A stretch of DNA of 47,312 bases from Akkermansia muciniphila (GTDB lineage Bacteria > Verrucomicrobiota > Verrucomicrobiia > Limisphaerales > UBA9464). Below the pieces are notes generated by a model, which ran no database searches, was not told where the DNA came from, and saw only the letters and a program-made list of their open reading frames with translations. Below are positions 7,707-15,794 of this stretch, one piece after another (the first letter of the stretch is position 1; each line of letters begins with the position of its first letter). Made by a program: the position numbers and the translations under genes. The stretch lies in the NCBI GenBank assembly GCA_945900455.1, contig CAMDJH010000011.1:1-47312 (forward strand). Direction: 5' to 3'.

Positions 7707-8408
7707 TCACCGCTCGGATTGCGGCGTGGCGGCTGATCGGGAGTTCTGTTTCTCGATCTGTCGCAGCGCTTTCTCCCGACGTTTTGCCTCCGAGCGGAGC
7801 AGTTCCTCTGCGGACCAACCGCGCGTGTGGCATTCGGTGGCGAGGTCGAACAGTTCACGGCCGAGTGAAGCCCGCGTCTTAGGTTGTGCGGGCGGTTTTG
7901 ACTCGGCGAGCAGTTTGGCCTTGATCGCTTTCTTCAAGAGTTTTTGGGCGCCCATGAGCGCGGGAAGGTGACGGGGGATTCCGTCCAAACCCGACGTCCG
8001 CTCATGCCGGGTGCCTTCTTTTTCCGTTCGTTTGATTTTTTCCCAGTTCGCCCACACTTGATCCACGTTCTTGACTTTCGTGTTTCCAAAGACGTGGGGA
8101 TGGCGCCGGATGAGTTTTTCATTCAACTGATGGCAGACCGAATTGAAGTCGAATGCCTGACGTTCCCGGGCCAATTGGCAGTGAAAAATCACTTGCAGAA
8201 GGAGATCCCCGAGTTCCTCCGCCATCTCGGGATCGTCTCCGGCTTCGATGGCATCCATCAGTTCGTAGACTTCTTCGACGGCATGGTGCCGCAGGGTCTG
8301 ATGGTCTTGTTCCCGATCCCACGGACATCCTTCGGGAGAACGCAGGCAGGCCATAATGGCGATTAGGCGGCGGATCGGTGACAGTCGTCGGGAGGGAGGG
8401 GAAAGCAT
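7707..8408 (-). CDS. mazG: nucleoside triphosphate pyrophosphohydrolase MazG
   Basis: It hydrolyses (d)NTPs to the monophosphate and PPi, as nucleotide-pool cleaning. The all-alpha MazG signature is clear: RRLIAIMACLRSPEGCPWDREQDHQTL (residues 13-39), EEVYELMDAIEAGD (about 45-58, with the E-E-x-x-E metal ligands), EELGDLLLQVIFH (about 65-77) and KLIRRHPHVFG (about 98). The 233-residue protein has one canonical domain and a basic C-terminal tail instead of a clear second one. Start ATG 8408 keeps the helix before CPWD intact. It sits between proB (18-bp gap) and ribD (8-bp gap), probably one transcript. Confidence 0.92.
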   Translation of the reverse strand: MLSPPSRRLSPIRRLIAIMACLRSPEGCPWDREQDHQTLRHHAVEEVYELMDAIEAGDDPEMAEELGDLLLQVIFHCQLARERQAFDFNSVCHQLNEKLIRRHPHVFGNTKVKNVDQVWANWEKIKRTEKEGTRHERTSGLDGIPRHLPALMGAQKLLKKAIKAKLLAESKPPAQPKTRASLGRELFDLATECHTRGWSAEELLRSEAKRREKALRQIEKQNSRSAATPQSER

Positions 8409-8426
8409 GTGAGAGATCTGGAAAAG

Positions 8427-9536
8427 TCAGAGGAGCACCAAATTGTCCCGGTGAACTACTTCCACCCCAGACTGTCTCCCGACGTCGCGGAGTCTGGCGC
8501 CGTCGAGAGCCGACAAACCGCGGGCAAACTCGATTCCGTCGCGATCACAGATGCGGACGAGATCTCCGGCGGCAAAATCCCCGCGGGCCTGCAAAATGCC
8601 CGCCGCCAGCAGGCTGCGCCCATTTTCTCGCAATGCAGTCCGAGCACCGTCATCCACCAGCAGTGATCCGCGCGCATTGCGGTAGAAGGCAATCCGCCGT
8701 TTGCGTTCGGCGAGTTTATTGAGTAGCGGAAGGAACAGCGTGCCCTCGGGTTCTCCATCGATGATCCGCGCGAGGACATCGGGCCGGCGGCCCGACGCGA
8801 TGACCAGGGGGATTCCGGACAGTGTCACGATGCGGGCGGCTTCAATCTTTGTTGCCATTCCGCCTACGGCGGTCGCGCTGGTGGTCCCGCCCGCCAAATT
8901 CTTCACCGATTCGTCAATTCGATCAATGGTAGGGAGCACGCGGGCATGGGGATGGCCGTAATTTTCGATGACCCCGTCGACGGTTGTCAGGATGACCAGC
9001 AATTGGGCGTCAATCTGGCAGGCCACGAGCGCCGAAAGTTTGTCGTTATCTCCAAACTTAATCTCGGTGAATGAGATCGCGTCATTCTCATTGATGATGG
9101 GGACGATGCCTCGGTCGAGCAGCGTGTTCAGGGTGCTTCGGGAGTTTTCGTAGCGTTGCTGGTCGCGCAGATCGTCGTGAGTGAGCAATACTTGGCCGAC
9201 GGCTATCTGTGAACGGCTAAATAGGGTGTCATAGGTGGCCATGAGACGGCTTTGGCCGACTGCGGCGCAGGCCTGTAGTTCGCCGGGTTCCTGCGGCCTC
9301 CGATCGAATCCGAGGACGCCCATGCCGGCACCGACGGCCCCGGATGTTACGACCACAATCTGCCGGCCCTGGTTTCGCAGGGCGGCAATCTGGGCGACGA
9401 GTTGCTCAAATTGCGCGGGGTCGGGTCGCTTGAGACTGTCCGTCAGCACACCCGTACCCAGCTTGACCACGATTCGTCTGGCATCTTTTAGTTCGCTCCG
9501 CACGGGCCGATGGTCTCCTTTAATGGCCAAATTCAA
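8427..9536 (-). CDS. proB: glutamate 5-kinase with PUA domain
   Basis: It phosphorylates glutamate as the first step of proline synthesis. The amino acid kinase domain shows RRIVVKLGTGVLTD (about residue 20), VVVTSGAVGAGMGVLG (about 61-76), NENDAIS (about 148), FGDNDKLSALVA (about 160) and GGMATKIEAA (about 225). The C-terminal 85 residues form a PUA domain (GSLLVDDGARTAL, then ARGDFAAGDLV). The 369-residue length is typical of the long form, which proline usually inhibits. It is the first gene of the minus-strand group proB-mazG-ribD. proA is not in the window. Confidence 0.95.
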   Translation of the reverse strand: MNLAIKGDHRPVRSELKDARRIVVKLGTGVLTDSLKRPDPAQFEQLVAQIAALRNQGRQIVVVTSGAVGAGMGVLGFDRRPQEPGELQACAAVGQSRLMATYDTLFSRSQIAVGQVLLTHDDLRDQQRYENSRSTLNTLLDRGIVPIINENDAISFTEIKFGDNDKLSALVACQIDAQLLVILTTVDGVIENYGHPHARVLPTIDRIDESVKNLAGGTTSATAVGGMATKIEAARIVTLSGIPLVIASGRRPDVLARIIDGEPEGTLFLPLLNKLAERKRRIAFYRNARGSLLVDDGARTALRENGRSLLAAGILQARGDFAAGDLVRICDRDGIEFARGLSALDGARLRDVGRQSGVEVVHRDNLVLL

Positions 9537-9636
9537 AATCGAAAAAGCGGACCCAGATCGAGTGAAGGGATACCGAGTGCGATGATATTGATTTCAAAGA
9601 TTGCGCCCTCCGTCAGCTTCCTTCCGTAATAGGGAG

Positions 9637-10551
9637 ATGCGATCGTTGCGCGATTCCATGGGCCGTTCGGTTTGTGCCGCGCTGCGCGTTGCAGCGTGGC
9701 TTCTGGTGGGTGCTTGCGGGCTGCATTGGATGGGGTATGGGATGGTGTTTCTGGATCCCAAGCAGGGCCGGGATCACAACATCCAACCGCCTCCACCCGA
9801 ATTGGGCGCCGGGATCTGGGACCGGAGCGGCTATCACTGCGGCTACCTGGGAAAACCCGACTCGCAGTGGCTGGCAGTGCCCGTCGGTCCTCACACCTTC
9901 CTGGCGACGGCACACGTGGGGTTGTACGATGAGATCTACCTCGATGGGAAAGCCTATTGGGTGACGTACCGCCGTTTTGTGGAGCGTGACTTGGCCGTTT
10001 ATCAAGTCCGGCAGGCCATCCCCCGCTGGTTTCAGGTTCTTCCACAAATTCCGGCGATGACAAATAAAGTTCCCTTCCGGACCAATATCACCGCTGTGGC
10101 GACCAATTTCTTCCAAGTGCATGCACTGGCGACCAATATTATTTGGATTCAATTCGCGGCGACGAAGCCAGCCGAATTGACCAACCGAGTTCTGATCATC
10201 GCTAAGGGCGGAGCGGGGCGACTTCATTGGGCGCTAAATCAGGGAATCCAGTTGCATAACATGGGCGACGGAATTGTCGGCAGCATTCAGTGTGCGACCC
10301 CGGTTACCGGGGAGGATGCGCGGGCAGAGGGGGGGGATTCTTCGGGCTTGGTTTTCATCGAACACGAGGGGCGATGGATCGTGTTCGGAGTCGTCTCGGC
10401 CCTAAAGTTCCAAGCGATCGCGGCGGGCTCACAATCCCTGACGGATCGGCAGCGGTCGTGGATTGATTTTGCGACGGCGGACTGGGATTTGCCGGGGCCT
10501 TCAAAACCGGTCCCGAGGTGGAAACGGAAAGCCACTGAGAAGATTGAGTAG
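9637..10551 (+). CDS. membrane- or lipid-anchored trypsin-like protein
   Basis: The protein has about 300 residues. ATG 9637 is chosen; ATG 9658 (MGRSVCAALRVAAWLLVGACG) is also possible and opens the same hydrophobic segment, a signal anchor or lipobox L-V-G-A-C. The rest reads like a divergent S1-type serine peptidase: FLATAHVGLY supplies a His after T-A, ERDLAVYQV an Asp, and EGGDSSGLVFIEHEG a G-D-S-S-G Ser motif, in the correct order and spacing. The usual disulfide pattern is absent. Function is unknown; catalytic activity is plausible because the triad is intact. It is divergent from proB across a 100-bp gap in which I could not define promoters. Confidence 0.55.
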   Translation: MRSLRDSMGRSVCAALRVAAWLLVGACGLHWMGYGMVFLDPKQGRDHNIQPPPPELGAGIWDRSGYHCGYLGKPDSQWLAVPVGPHTFLATAHVGLYDEIYLDGKAYWVTYRRFVERDLAVYQVRQAIPRWFQVLPQIPAMTNKVPFRTNITAVATNFFQVHALATNIIWIQFAATKPAELTNRVLIIAKGGAGRLHWALNQGIQLHNMGDGIVGSIQCATPVTGEDARAEGGDSSGLVFIEHEGRWIVFGVVSALKFQAIAAGSQSLTDRQRSWIDFATADWDLPGPSKPVPRWKRKATEKIE

Positions 10552-10753
10552 ACGATTTGCGCGGGAAACCGAGTTTAATCAGTCGGGCATTCCGGCTTCC
10601 AAAGTCTGCGGCATTGCGTCCAATTTATCACCGACTTCTCCGTCCCGGGACAACGCACTTCGCCCTCGAACACTGATCGCTCTGGCCACTCTGCGAGAGT
10701 GTTACTCGCCGTGACCCACCGGATGAGTTGGCCGCTTTCGAGTTGACGAAAAC

Positions 10754-10770
10754 ACTTTGTATTGCAAAGT
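10754..10770. promoter_or_regulatory. operator-like palindrome before the membrane protein gene
   Basis: ACTTTGTATTGCAAAGT is a 17-bp imperfect palindrome with ACTTTG/CAAAGT arms. It ends 6 bp before ATG 10777, and a TTGACG -35-like element lies at 10743-10748. It is a likely site for the winged-helix regulator encoded two frames downstream (autoregulation). The rest of 10552-10753 holds no gene that I recognise. Confidence 0.55.
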
Positions 10771-10776
10771 GAACGG

Positions 10777-11403
10777 ATGGACGCACTGGAGGCGCAAGAG
10801 CATTTGCAGGTGATCCGCACGCTGATGGAGCGCGCGGTGCTCTATCGGCGGGCGCTCGCCCCGACGGCACTGGCCACTGGGTCCGTCGGGACGCTGGCGG
10901 CGCTGACCGGTGCCTGTTGTCTGCAAGGATCTCCTGCTCATTTCGTGGTCTTCTGGTTGAGTGCCGCGGGAGTCGCCCTGGCGCTGGCTGCGGTGATAAT
11001 CCGACGCCAGGCCCTGCGAGAGACCGAGCCGTTTTGGTCCGTCCCAACGCGGCGTGTGCTCTCGGCTCTGTGGCCACCTCTGGCGGGCGGCGTTTTGGCT
11101 GCGGGTGCCCTCTTCGCATTCTCGACCGCGGAGACGATGTTTCCCCTCATTCTTCCTCCGATATGGATGGTGCTTTACGGTTGTGCCATGCAGGCGGCGG
11201 GATTCTTTATGCAACGGGGAATCCGTCTGCTTGGACTGGTGTTCATTGTAATCGGTTCAACCTGGCCTCTTGTTGAACTGGGTCTGCAACAGTGGCTTCC
11301 GCCCTACAAGGTTGGTCACTTTTCAATGGGATTGATGTTTGGGGTGGGCCACCTCGCCTATGGTGCGTATCTGAAGCTGACTGAACCGAAGGTGGACGCG
11401 TGA
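10777..11403 (+). CDS. integral membrane protein paired with a winged-helix regulator
   Basis: A 208-residue protein beginning MDALEAQEHLQVIRTLMERAVLYRRALAP, a soluble helix, followed by about five hydrophobic segments (around residues 35-55, 62-80, 105-125, 130-150 and 165-190). No catalytic motif is seen. I recall proteins of this kind in operons with small winged-helix regulators in several phyla, but without an assigned function. ATG 10777 is preferred over TTG 10762 because the latter overlaps the operator-like palindrome. The stop overlaps the GTG of the regulator gene (GTGA), so the two are cotranslated. It may sense a membrane signal or be the regulated output; this is inference. Confidence 0.65.
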   Translation: MDALEAQEHLQVIRTLMERAVLYRRALAPTALATGSVGTLAALTGACCLQGSPAHFVVFWLSAAGVALALAAVIIRRQALRETEPFWSVPTRRVLSALWPPLAGGVLAAGALFAFSTAETMFPLILPPIWMVLYGCAMQAAGFFMQRGIRLLGLVFIVIGSTWPLVELGLQQWLPPYKVGHFSMGLMFGVGHLAYGAYLKLTEPKVDA

Positions 11404-11759
11404 ATGCTGCCTCCTACCAGCAATTGGACCGGGTGATCCACGAACGAGGCCGACTGGCCATCATGTCCTTGCTGGCTGCGACGACGGAACTGCCGTTTAC
11501 CGGGATTCGCGACGCGCTGGAAATGACGGACGGGAATGTGACGACGCATCTCCGCACCCTTCAGGAGGCGGGGTATCTTGCCGTAACAAAATCGTTTCAA
11601 AACGGACGTCCTCACACCACGGCCGCCTTGACCGTAACTGGGCGAAAGGCATTTCGGCACCACGTCGATCTGCTGGCCCGAATTGTGGAACGGGCGAGAA
11701 GTGGGCCCAGCCTCGAGCCCGGGGTTATGTCCGGCAGTCGGCTGCGGCCGCAAACTTAA
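11400..11759 (+). CDS. winged-helix transcriptional regulator
   Basis: The 119-residue protein is a small winged-helix DNA-binding protein of the ArsR/PadR-like type: LDRVIHERGRLAIMSLLAATTELPFTGIRDALEMTDGNVTTHLRTLQEAGYLAVTKSF (residues 6-63), then GRPHTTAALTVTGRKAFRHHVDLL, the wing and dimer helix. GTG 11400 overlaps the stop of the membrane protein gene. It likely binds the ACTTTG-N5-CAAAGT palindrome upstream of its operon, and perhaps the similar site before ispH. The short C-terminal tail is basic. Confidence 0.85.
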   Translation: MNAASYQQLDRVIHERGRLAIMSLLAATTELPFTGIRDALEMTDGNVTTHLRTLQEAGYLAVTKSFQNGRPHTTAALTVTGRKAFRHHVDLLARIVERARSGPSLEPGVMSGSRLRPQT

Positions 11760-11796
11760 GGGCAGTTTGAACGCGTTCCAGTATTCGCTGCTCTGA

Positions 11797-11813
11797 ACTT
11801 TTCGCTACAAAGT
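11797..11813. promoter_or_regulatory. second operator-like site, upstream of ispH
   Basis: ACTTTTCGCTACAAAGT has the same ACTTT(G/T)-N5-CAAAGT arrangement as 10754-10770 and lies 20 bp before the ispH ATG and 38 bp after the regulator stop. Regulation of ispH by the regulator is an inference from this similarity. Confidence 0.35.
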
Positions 11814-11833
11814 AGATTTAACAAGAGAGTACC

Positions 11834-12796
11834 ATGACAATTCATAGAGCTCAGCATTGGGGGATGTGTTTTGGAGTTCGCGATGCGATTGCCCTCGCCC
11901 GCGCCGAGATCAACCGAGGGCCCCTTACGGTCTTCGGGGACCTGGTTCATAACTCGGTGGTTATCGAAGATCTCCAGCGCCGGGGAGTCCTTACGGAACG
12001 TCGACTCGATGCGGTCGCCACCGAGCGGGTGATGATTACGGCGCACGGAACATCGGAGCGCACGTTGGAAACGTTGCGGGCGCGGGGGCATCAGGTCCTC
12101 GAAGCCACCTGTCCGCTGGTTCATCATGCCCACAGGGCCCTGGCGGAATTGGTCCGCGATGGATGTCATCCGGTGGTGATCGGGCAACGGAATCACGTCG
12201 AAGTGTTGGGCATGACGGGCAACTACGACGCGTTCGACGTGGTGCTGACAGAAGACGATGTGGAGCGGTTGCTGCCGCGAGCGCGATTCGGAATCGTGTC
12301 CCAGACCACGCAGCCACAGAATCGGGTCCAGTACCTAGTGGGACTGATTCGGAAGCGGTTTCCGGCGTCCGAAGTGATTACTCGTGACACTGTTTGCCGC
12401 CCGACGCGCGAGCGCCAGTCGGCGGCGGAAGAATTAGCTCAGCGGTCCGACGTGGTGGTGGTTGTGGGTGGGATGCACAGCAACAACACGCAGGAATTGG
12501 CGTCAACCTGTGCGCGTTGGTGCCCTCGGATTCACCGCGTACAAGGCCCGACCGACATAGATCCCGGGTGGTTTCGAGAGACGGATCGGGTCGGATTGAC
12601 TGCGGGAACGTCGACTCCAGATGAGGTATGTCGGGCAGTGGAAGACCGATTGGAAGTTGTTGCGTCGGCGTTGCGAGCTGAAAACGAGAGGCAGGGCGGC
12701 AGTCCGGCCGCATTCTTACCTACGGATAGGGGCTTCCACCGGAGTTCCTCGGTATCGACTCAAGAAGTTTGCGGTGTAATGGCCGGAAAGCATTGA
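11834..12796 (+). CDS. ispH: 4-hydroxy-3-methylbut-2-enyl diphosphate reductase (IspH/LytB)
   Basis: The last step of the MEP isoprenoid pathway: reduction of HMBPP to IPP and DMAPP by a [4Fe-4S] enzyme. The three cluster cysteines are C12 (GMCFGV), about C92 (EATCPLVHHAH) and about C188 (DTVCRPT). Substrate-binding motifs are present: GDLVHNSVV, TAHGTSE, NHVEVLGMTGN (with the catalytic Glu) and SQTTQP. The motif usually written S-S-N-T reads GGMHSNNTQEL, and the C-terminal motif reads GTSTP rather than GASTP, so this is a somewhat divergent member. The 35-residue tail after the fold looks unstructured. It opens the run to queE, the aminotransferase and rsmA. Confidence 0.9.
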   Translation: MTIHRAQHWGMCFGVRDAIALARAEINRGPLTVFGDLVHNSVVIEDLQRRGVLTERRLDAVATERVMITAHGTSERTLETLRARGHQVLEATCPLVHHAHRALAELVRDGCHPVVIGQRNHVEVLGMTGNYDAFDVVLTEDDVERLLPRARFGIVSQTTQPQNRVQYLVGLIRKRFPASEVITRDTVCRPTRERQSAAEELAQRSDVVVVVGGMHSNNTQELASTCARWCPRIHRVQGPTDIDPGWFRETDRVGLTAGTSTPDEVCRAVEDRLEVVASALRAENERQGGSPAAFLPTDRGFHRSSSVSTQEVCGVMAGKH

Positions 12797-12828
12797 GAGG
12801 CCGTGGTCCGGCCACTAGGGTCGCGGGC

Positions 12829-13563
12829 GTGTCTGATTCGCTGGTCGTCAACGAGATCTACCTAAGCCTGCAGGGCGAGAGTACGTTTGCCGGGCTTCCG
12901 TGCGTCTTTGTCCGGCTCACGGGGTGCAATTTGCGCTGCTCTTACTGCGACACAGCCTATGCGTTCACCGAGGGGGGGCGGCGGCCGATGGCTGGAATTG
13001 TCGCGGAAGTGAAACGGTTGGGCGAGGGCTATGAGGGCCTCGTAAGCGGTGGGCGCCTGCCGCTGGTTCAACTGACCGGCGGGGAGCCGTTGCTGCAACC
13101 CGCTGCGGCGGAACTGATGCGCCAACTCTGCGACGCCGGCTTCACGGTGTTAGTCGAAACAAGTGGCGCCCACGACATCTCGAAACTGGATCCGCGCATT
13201 CGCCGGATTATGGATTTGAAGGCTCCCAGCAGTGGAGAGTCGGCTCGCAACCGCCTTGAGAATATTTCCGATCTGCGTCCGGCCGACGAGGTTAAGTTTG
13301 TGCTCGGCACGCGCGAGGATTACGCGTGGGCGAAACAGGTGATGGTGGACTACGAACTGGTGGGGAGGTGTTCGTTGCTGTTTTCTTGGGTTTCTCCGCT
13401 CACCGACTCGCAGCGTGATAAATCGTTGAAAGCGGTCCCGAATGGGCAGACTCCCATGAATCGGCGGGAACTGGCGGAGGCAATTCTCGCAGACCGGCTC
13501 GGGGTCCGGTTTCAACTGCAGATGCACAAATTCGTCTGGCCGCCGGATGAGCGGGGGGTCTGA
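12829..13563 (+). CDS. queE: 7-carboxy-7-deazaguanine synthase QueE (radical SAM)
   Basis: It forms 7-carboxy-7-deazaguanine in queuosine synthesis. The radical SAM motif is TGCNLRCSYCDTAYAF (C-x3-C-x2-C), preceded by EIYLSLQGESTFAGLPCVFVRL, the typical QueE start. GGEPLL follows at about residue 82, then VETSGAHD and VMDLKAPSSGE-like segments. GTG 12829 is chosen; the frame is open upstream to 12769 but that part overlaps the ispH end. At 244 residues it is the size of the longer QueE form. It lies 32 bp after ispH and 2 bp before the aminotransferase. Other que genes are not in the window. Confidence 0.9.
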   Translation: MSDSLVVNEIYLSLQGESTFAGLPCVFVRLTGCNLRCSYCDTAYAFTEGGRRPMAGIVAEVKRLGEGYEGLVSGGRLPLVQLTGGEPLLQPAAAELMRQLCDAGFTVLVETSGAHDISKLDPRIRRIMDLKAPSSGESARNRLENISDLRPADEVKFVLGTREDYAWAKQVMVDYELVGRCSLLFSWVSPLTDSQRDKSLKAVPNGQTPMNRRELAEAILADRLGVRFQLQMHKFVWPPDERGV

Positions 13564-13565
13564 CG

Positions 13566-14888
13566 ATGACTGGCCATTCGAAGCGGACGTTGGAGACGTT
13601 GCGGACCTTTGAATCCCGTAACGTGACCTTCATGGATCCCGACGGTTCTTGGCCGATCGTCTGGGCGCGGGCCCAGGGGACCCAGGTCTGGGATGCAGAC
13701 GGTCGCCGGTATTTGGATCTCACCGCAGCCTTTGGTGTCGCGGCGGCCGGACACGCGAATCGACGAGTGGTGCGTGCCGCTCAGCGGCAGATGCCTATTT
13801 TGTTGCATGCCATGGGCGATGTGCATCCGCACGCCTTGAAGGCGGAGCTGGCGGCGACGCTTTCCGAGTTAACGTTTGGACGTTGGACCGCCGCCGCGCG
13901 GCGCCCGGTGCACGGAAAGGTAATCCTCGGCAACTCAGGATTCGAAGCGGTGGAAGCGGCTTTGAAGACGGCACGTCTCGCCACGGGCCGTCGCGAGGTC
14001 ATTGCCTTCGAGGGCGGGTATCATGGGCTCGGCTATGGTGCGTTGAACGTCACCCAGCGCGGACATTTTCGTGACTCGTTCCGGGATCAACTGAGTGAGT
14101 TTGGACACTTCATTCCATACCCCTCCTGCCGGCGCGGACTCGAGGAAATGGACAACAAAATCCGCCGTCGAGCAGCGCGAGGTCGCGTGGGGGCGATCCT
14201 GGTGGAGCCAATCCAGGCACGGGGGGGAATTCGAGTTCCCGTCGTGGGGTTCCTGAAGCGGCTGCGGAAACTGGCCAATGACCTCGGCTGCCTTTTGATC
14301 CTCGATGAAATCTACACCGGCTTTGGGCGCACGGGACGCTGGTTCGCGACGGAGCATTCGGGGGTTATTCCCGATCTCATTTGCCTGGGAAAGGGGTTAA
14401 CCGGGGGCTTCCCCCTGTCCGCGTGCGTTGGGCGTGCGCCCCTGATGGATGGGGCCTGGCCGGAATCAACGGGCGAAGCCATTCATACGAGCACATTTCT
14501 TGGGCACCCCGTTGGATGTGCGATGGCGCTCGCTCAGATTATGGAGATTCGGACGCGAAATCTGGTTGAACGAGCGGGGCAGACGGGCGATTTCTTCCGG
14601 CAGGAACTTGGCACGCACTTGGCGGGCGATTTTGCATGGGGGAGTGTACGGGTTTGTGGAATGGGACTCATGTTGGGGGTTGAACTTCTGGATCGGCGAG
14701 GCTGGCCTGCGACGGAATTGGCGCTCCGATCAATGAAATCCCTCCTGCATCGCGGGTTTATTCTCCTGCCCGAAGGCGAACACGGGAACGTTTTGGGGTT
14801 GACCCCTCCCTTGACGATCTCGCGGGCCGAGGTGACGTCCGCGGCCAGGGCGTTATCCACGGTACTGCGTGAAGTGGGGGCACCATGA
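13566..14888 (+). CDS. class III (PLP-dependent) aminotransferase
   Basis: The 440-residue protein has the class III fold, as in ornithine, GABA and acetylornithine aminotransferases. Key elements: VWDADGRRYLDLTAAFGVAAAGHANRRVV (about residues 40-68), NSGFEAVEAALKTAR (about 123), FEGGYHG (about 148), ILVEPIQARGGI (about 214), LILDEIYTGFGRTGRWFATEH (about 240-260, with the Asp that binds PLP) and CLGKGLTGGFPLSACVG, with the Schiff-base Lys near residue 274. The substrate cannot be assigned; sequence around the active site does not point to one named enzyme. It shares its last 4 bp (ATGA) with the rsmA start. Confidence 0.85.
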   Translation: MTGHSKRTLETLRTFESRNVTFMDPDGSWPIVWARAQGTQVWDADGRRYLDLTAAFGVAAAGHANRRVVRAAQRQMPILLHAMGDVHPHALKAELAATLSELTFGRWTAAARRPVHGKVILGNSGFEAVEAALKTARLATGRREVIAFEGGYHGLGYGALNVTQRGHFRDSFRDQLSEFGHFIPYPSCRRGLEEMDNKIRRRAARGRVGAILVEPIQARGGIRVPVVGFLKRLRKLANDLGCLLILDEIYTGFGRTGRWFATEHSGVIPDLICLGKGLTGGFPLSACVGRAPLMDGAWPESTGEAIHTSTFLGHPVGCAMALAQIMEIRTRNLVERAGQTGDFFRQELGTHLAGDFAWGSVRVCGMGLMLGVELLDRRGWPATELALRSMKSLLHRGFILLPEGEHGNVLGLTPPLTISRAEVTSAARALSTVLREVGAP

Positions 14889-15721
14889 CTCTGACTGAAA
14901 TGAGGCAGGTGCTCCGGCAGCACGATCTTCGGCTCACGAAATCCCTTGGGCAGAATTTTCTGCACGACGGAAATCAGTTGAGGAAGATCGTGGCGGCGGC
15001 TGAGCTCAAGCCGGGTGACTTTATACTGGAGATTGGACCGGGACTGGGGCCGCTGACGGAGTTGCTCGTGGATGGCGCGGCGAGAGTGTTAGCGATCGAG
15101 AAGGATGCCAGGTTGGTGCCGCTTCTTCGCGAACGGCTGGGGAAGGCGAGTTCGTTGGAATTGGTGGAGGCGGATGCCCTCGAATGGCTGCGCGCCGCGC
15201 CGCGGAGTTGGGCTGGATGGAAGCTTGTCGCAAACCTTCCGTATTCCGTCGGGTCTCCAATTCTGGTCGAACTTGCGCAGGCAAAGCAACCGCCGGACAT
15301 GCTTGTGGTAACGCTGCAATGGGAGGTGGTGCGCCGCATCAAGGCAGCGCCGGCGACCGAGGACTACGGGCTGCTCACCCTGCTGATCCAGCTTCGATAT
15401 GAAGCAACCGATTGGTTTCGGATTCCGGCGTCGTGTTTTTTCCCGCCACCCGATATCGATTCGGCCTGCGTGACCCTGCGGCGGCGCACCCGGCCGCTCT
15501 TGGAAGCATCGCTGGAATCTCGTTTTGAAAAAGTGGTCCGGAGAGCCATTTCTCAGCGACGGAAGCAGATGTTCAAGCTGTTGAGAGACGATTGGACCGT
15601 CGAAGCATTGCAGGAGGGATTTCGGGCAGCGGACATTCCCCCCGACATACGGGCGGAATCGGTGTCGTTGGAGCAGTTTGCGATTCTGACACAATCCCTG
15701 GCAAAATCCATTGTCTCGTGA
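14885..15721 (+). CDS. rsmA: 16S rRNA (adenine1518/1519-N6)-dimethyltransferase RsmA (KsgA)
   Basis: It dimethylates two adjacent adenines in helix 45 of 16S rRNA during small-subunit assembly. The SAM-binding fold shows LGQNFLHDGNQLRKIV (about residues 21-36), ILEIGPGLGPLTE (about 49-61), VLAIEKDARLVPLL, and the catalytic NLPYSVGSPIL motif (about 119). The C-terminal part has FFPPPDIDSACVTLRRR. The length of 278 residues is normal. It overlaps the aminotransferase gene by 4 bp and the sugar-isomerase-like gene begins 73 bp after its stop, suggesting one operon from ispH onwards. Confidence 0.95.
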   Translation: MTLTEMRQVLRQHDLRLTKSLGQNFLHDGNQLRKIVAAAELKPGDFILEIGPGLGPLTELLVDGAARVLAIEKDARLVPLLRERLGKASSLELVEADALEWLRAAPRSWAGWKLVANLPYSVGSPILVELAQAKQPPDMLVVTLQWEVVRRIKAAPATEDYGLLTLLIQLRYEATDWFRIPASCFFPPPDIDSACVTLRRRTRPLLEASLESRFEKVVRRAISQRRKQMFKLLRDDWTVEALQEGFRAADIPPDIRAESVSLEQFAILTQSLAKSIVS

Positions 15722-15794
15722 CGCGTTTCTGCCGCCGGCTTGGGGAAAAGATTGCTTTGACGGATCACTGCCCTTGCGCTGGCATGGAGTCCGC

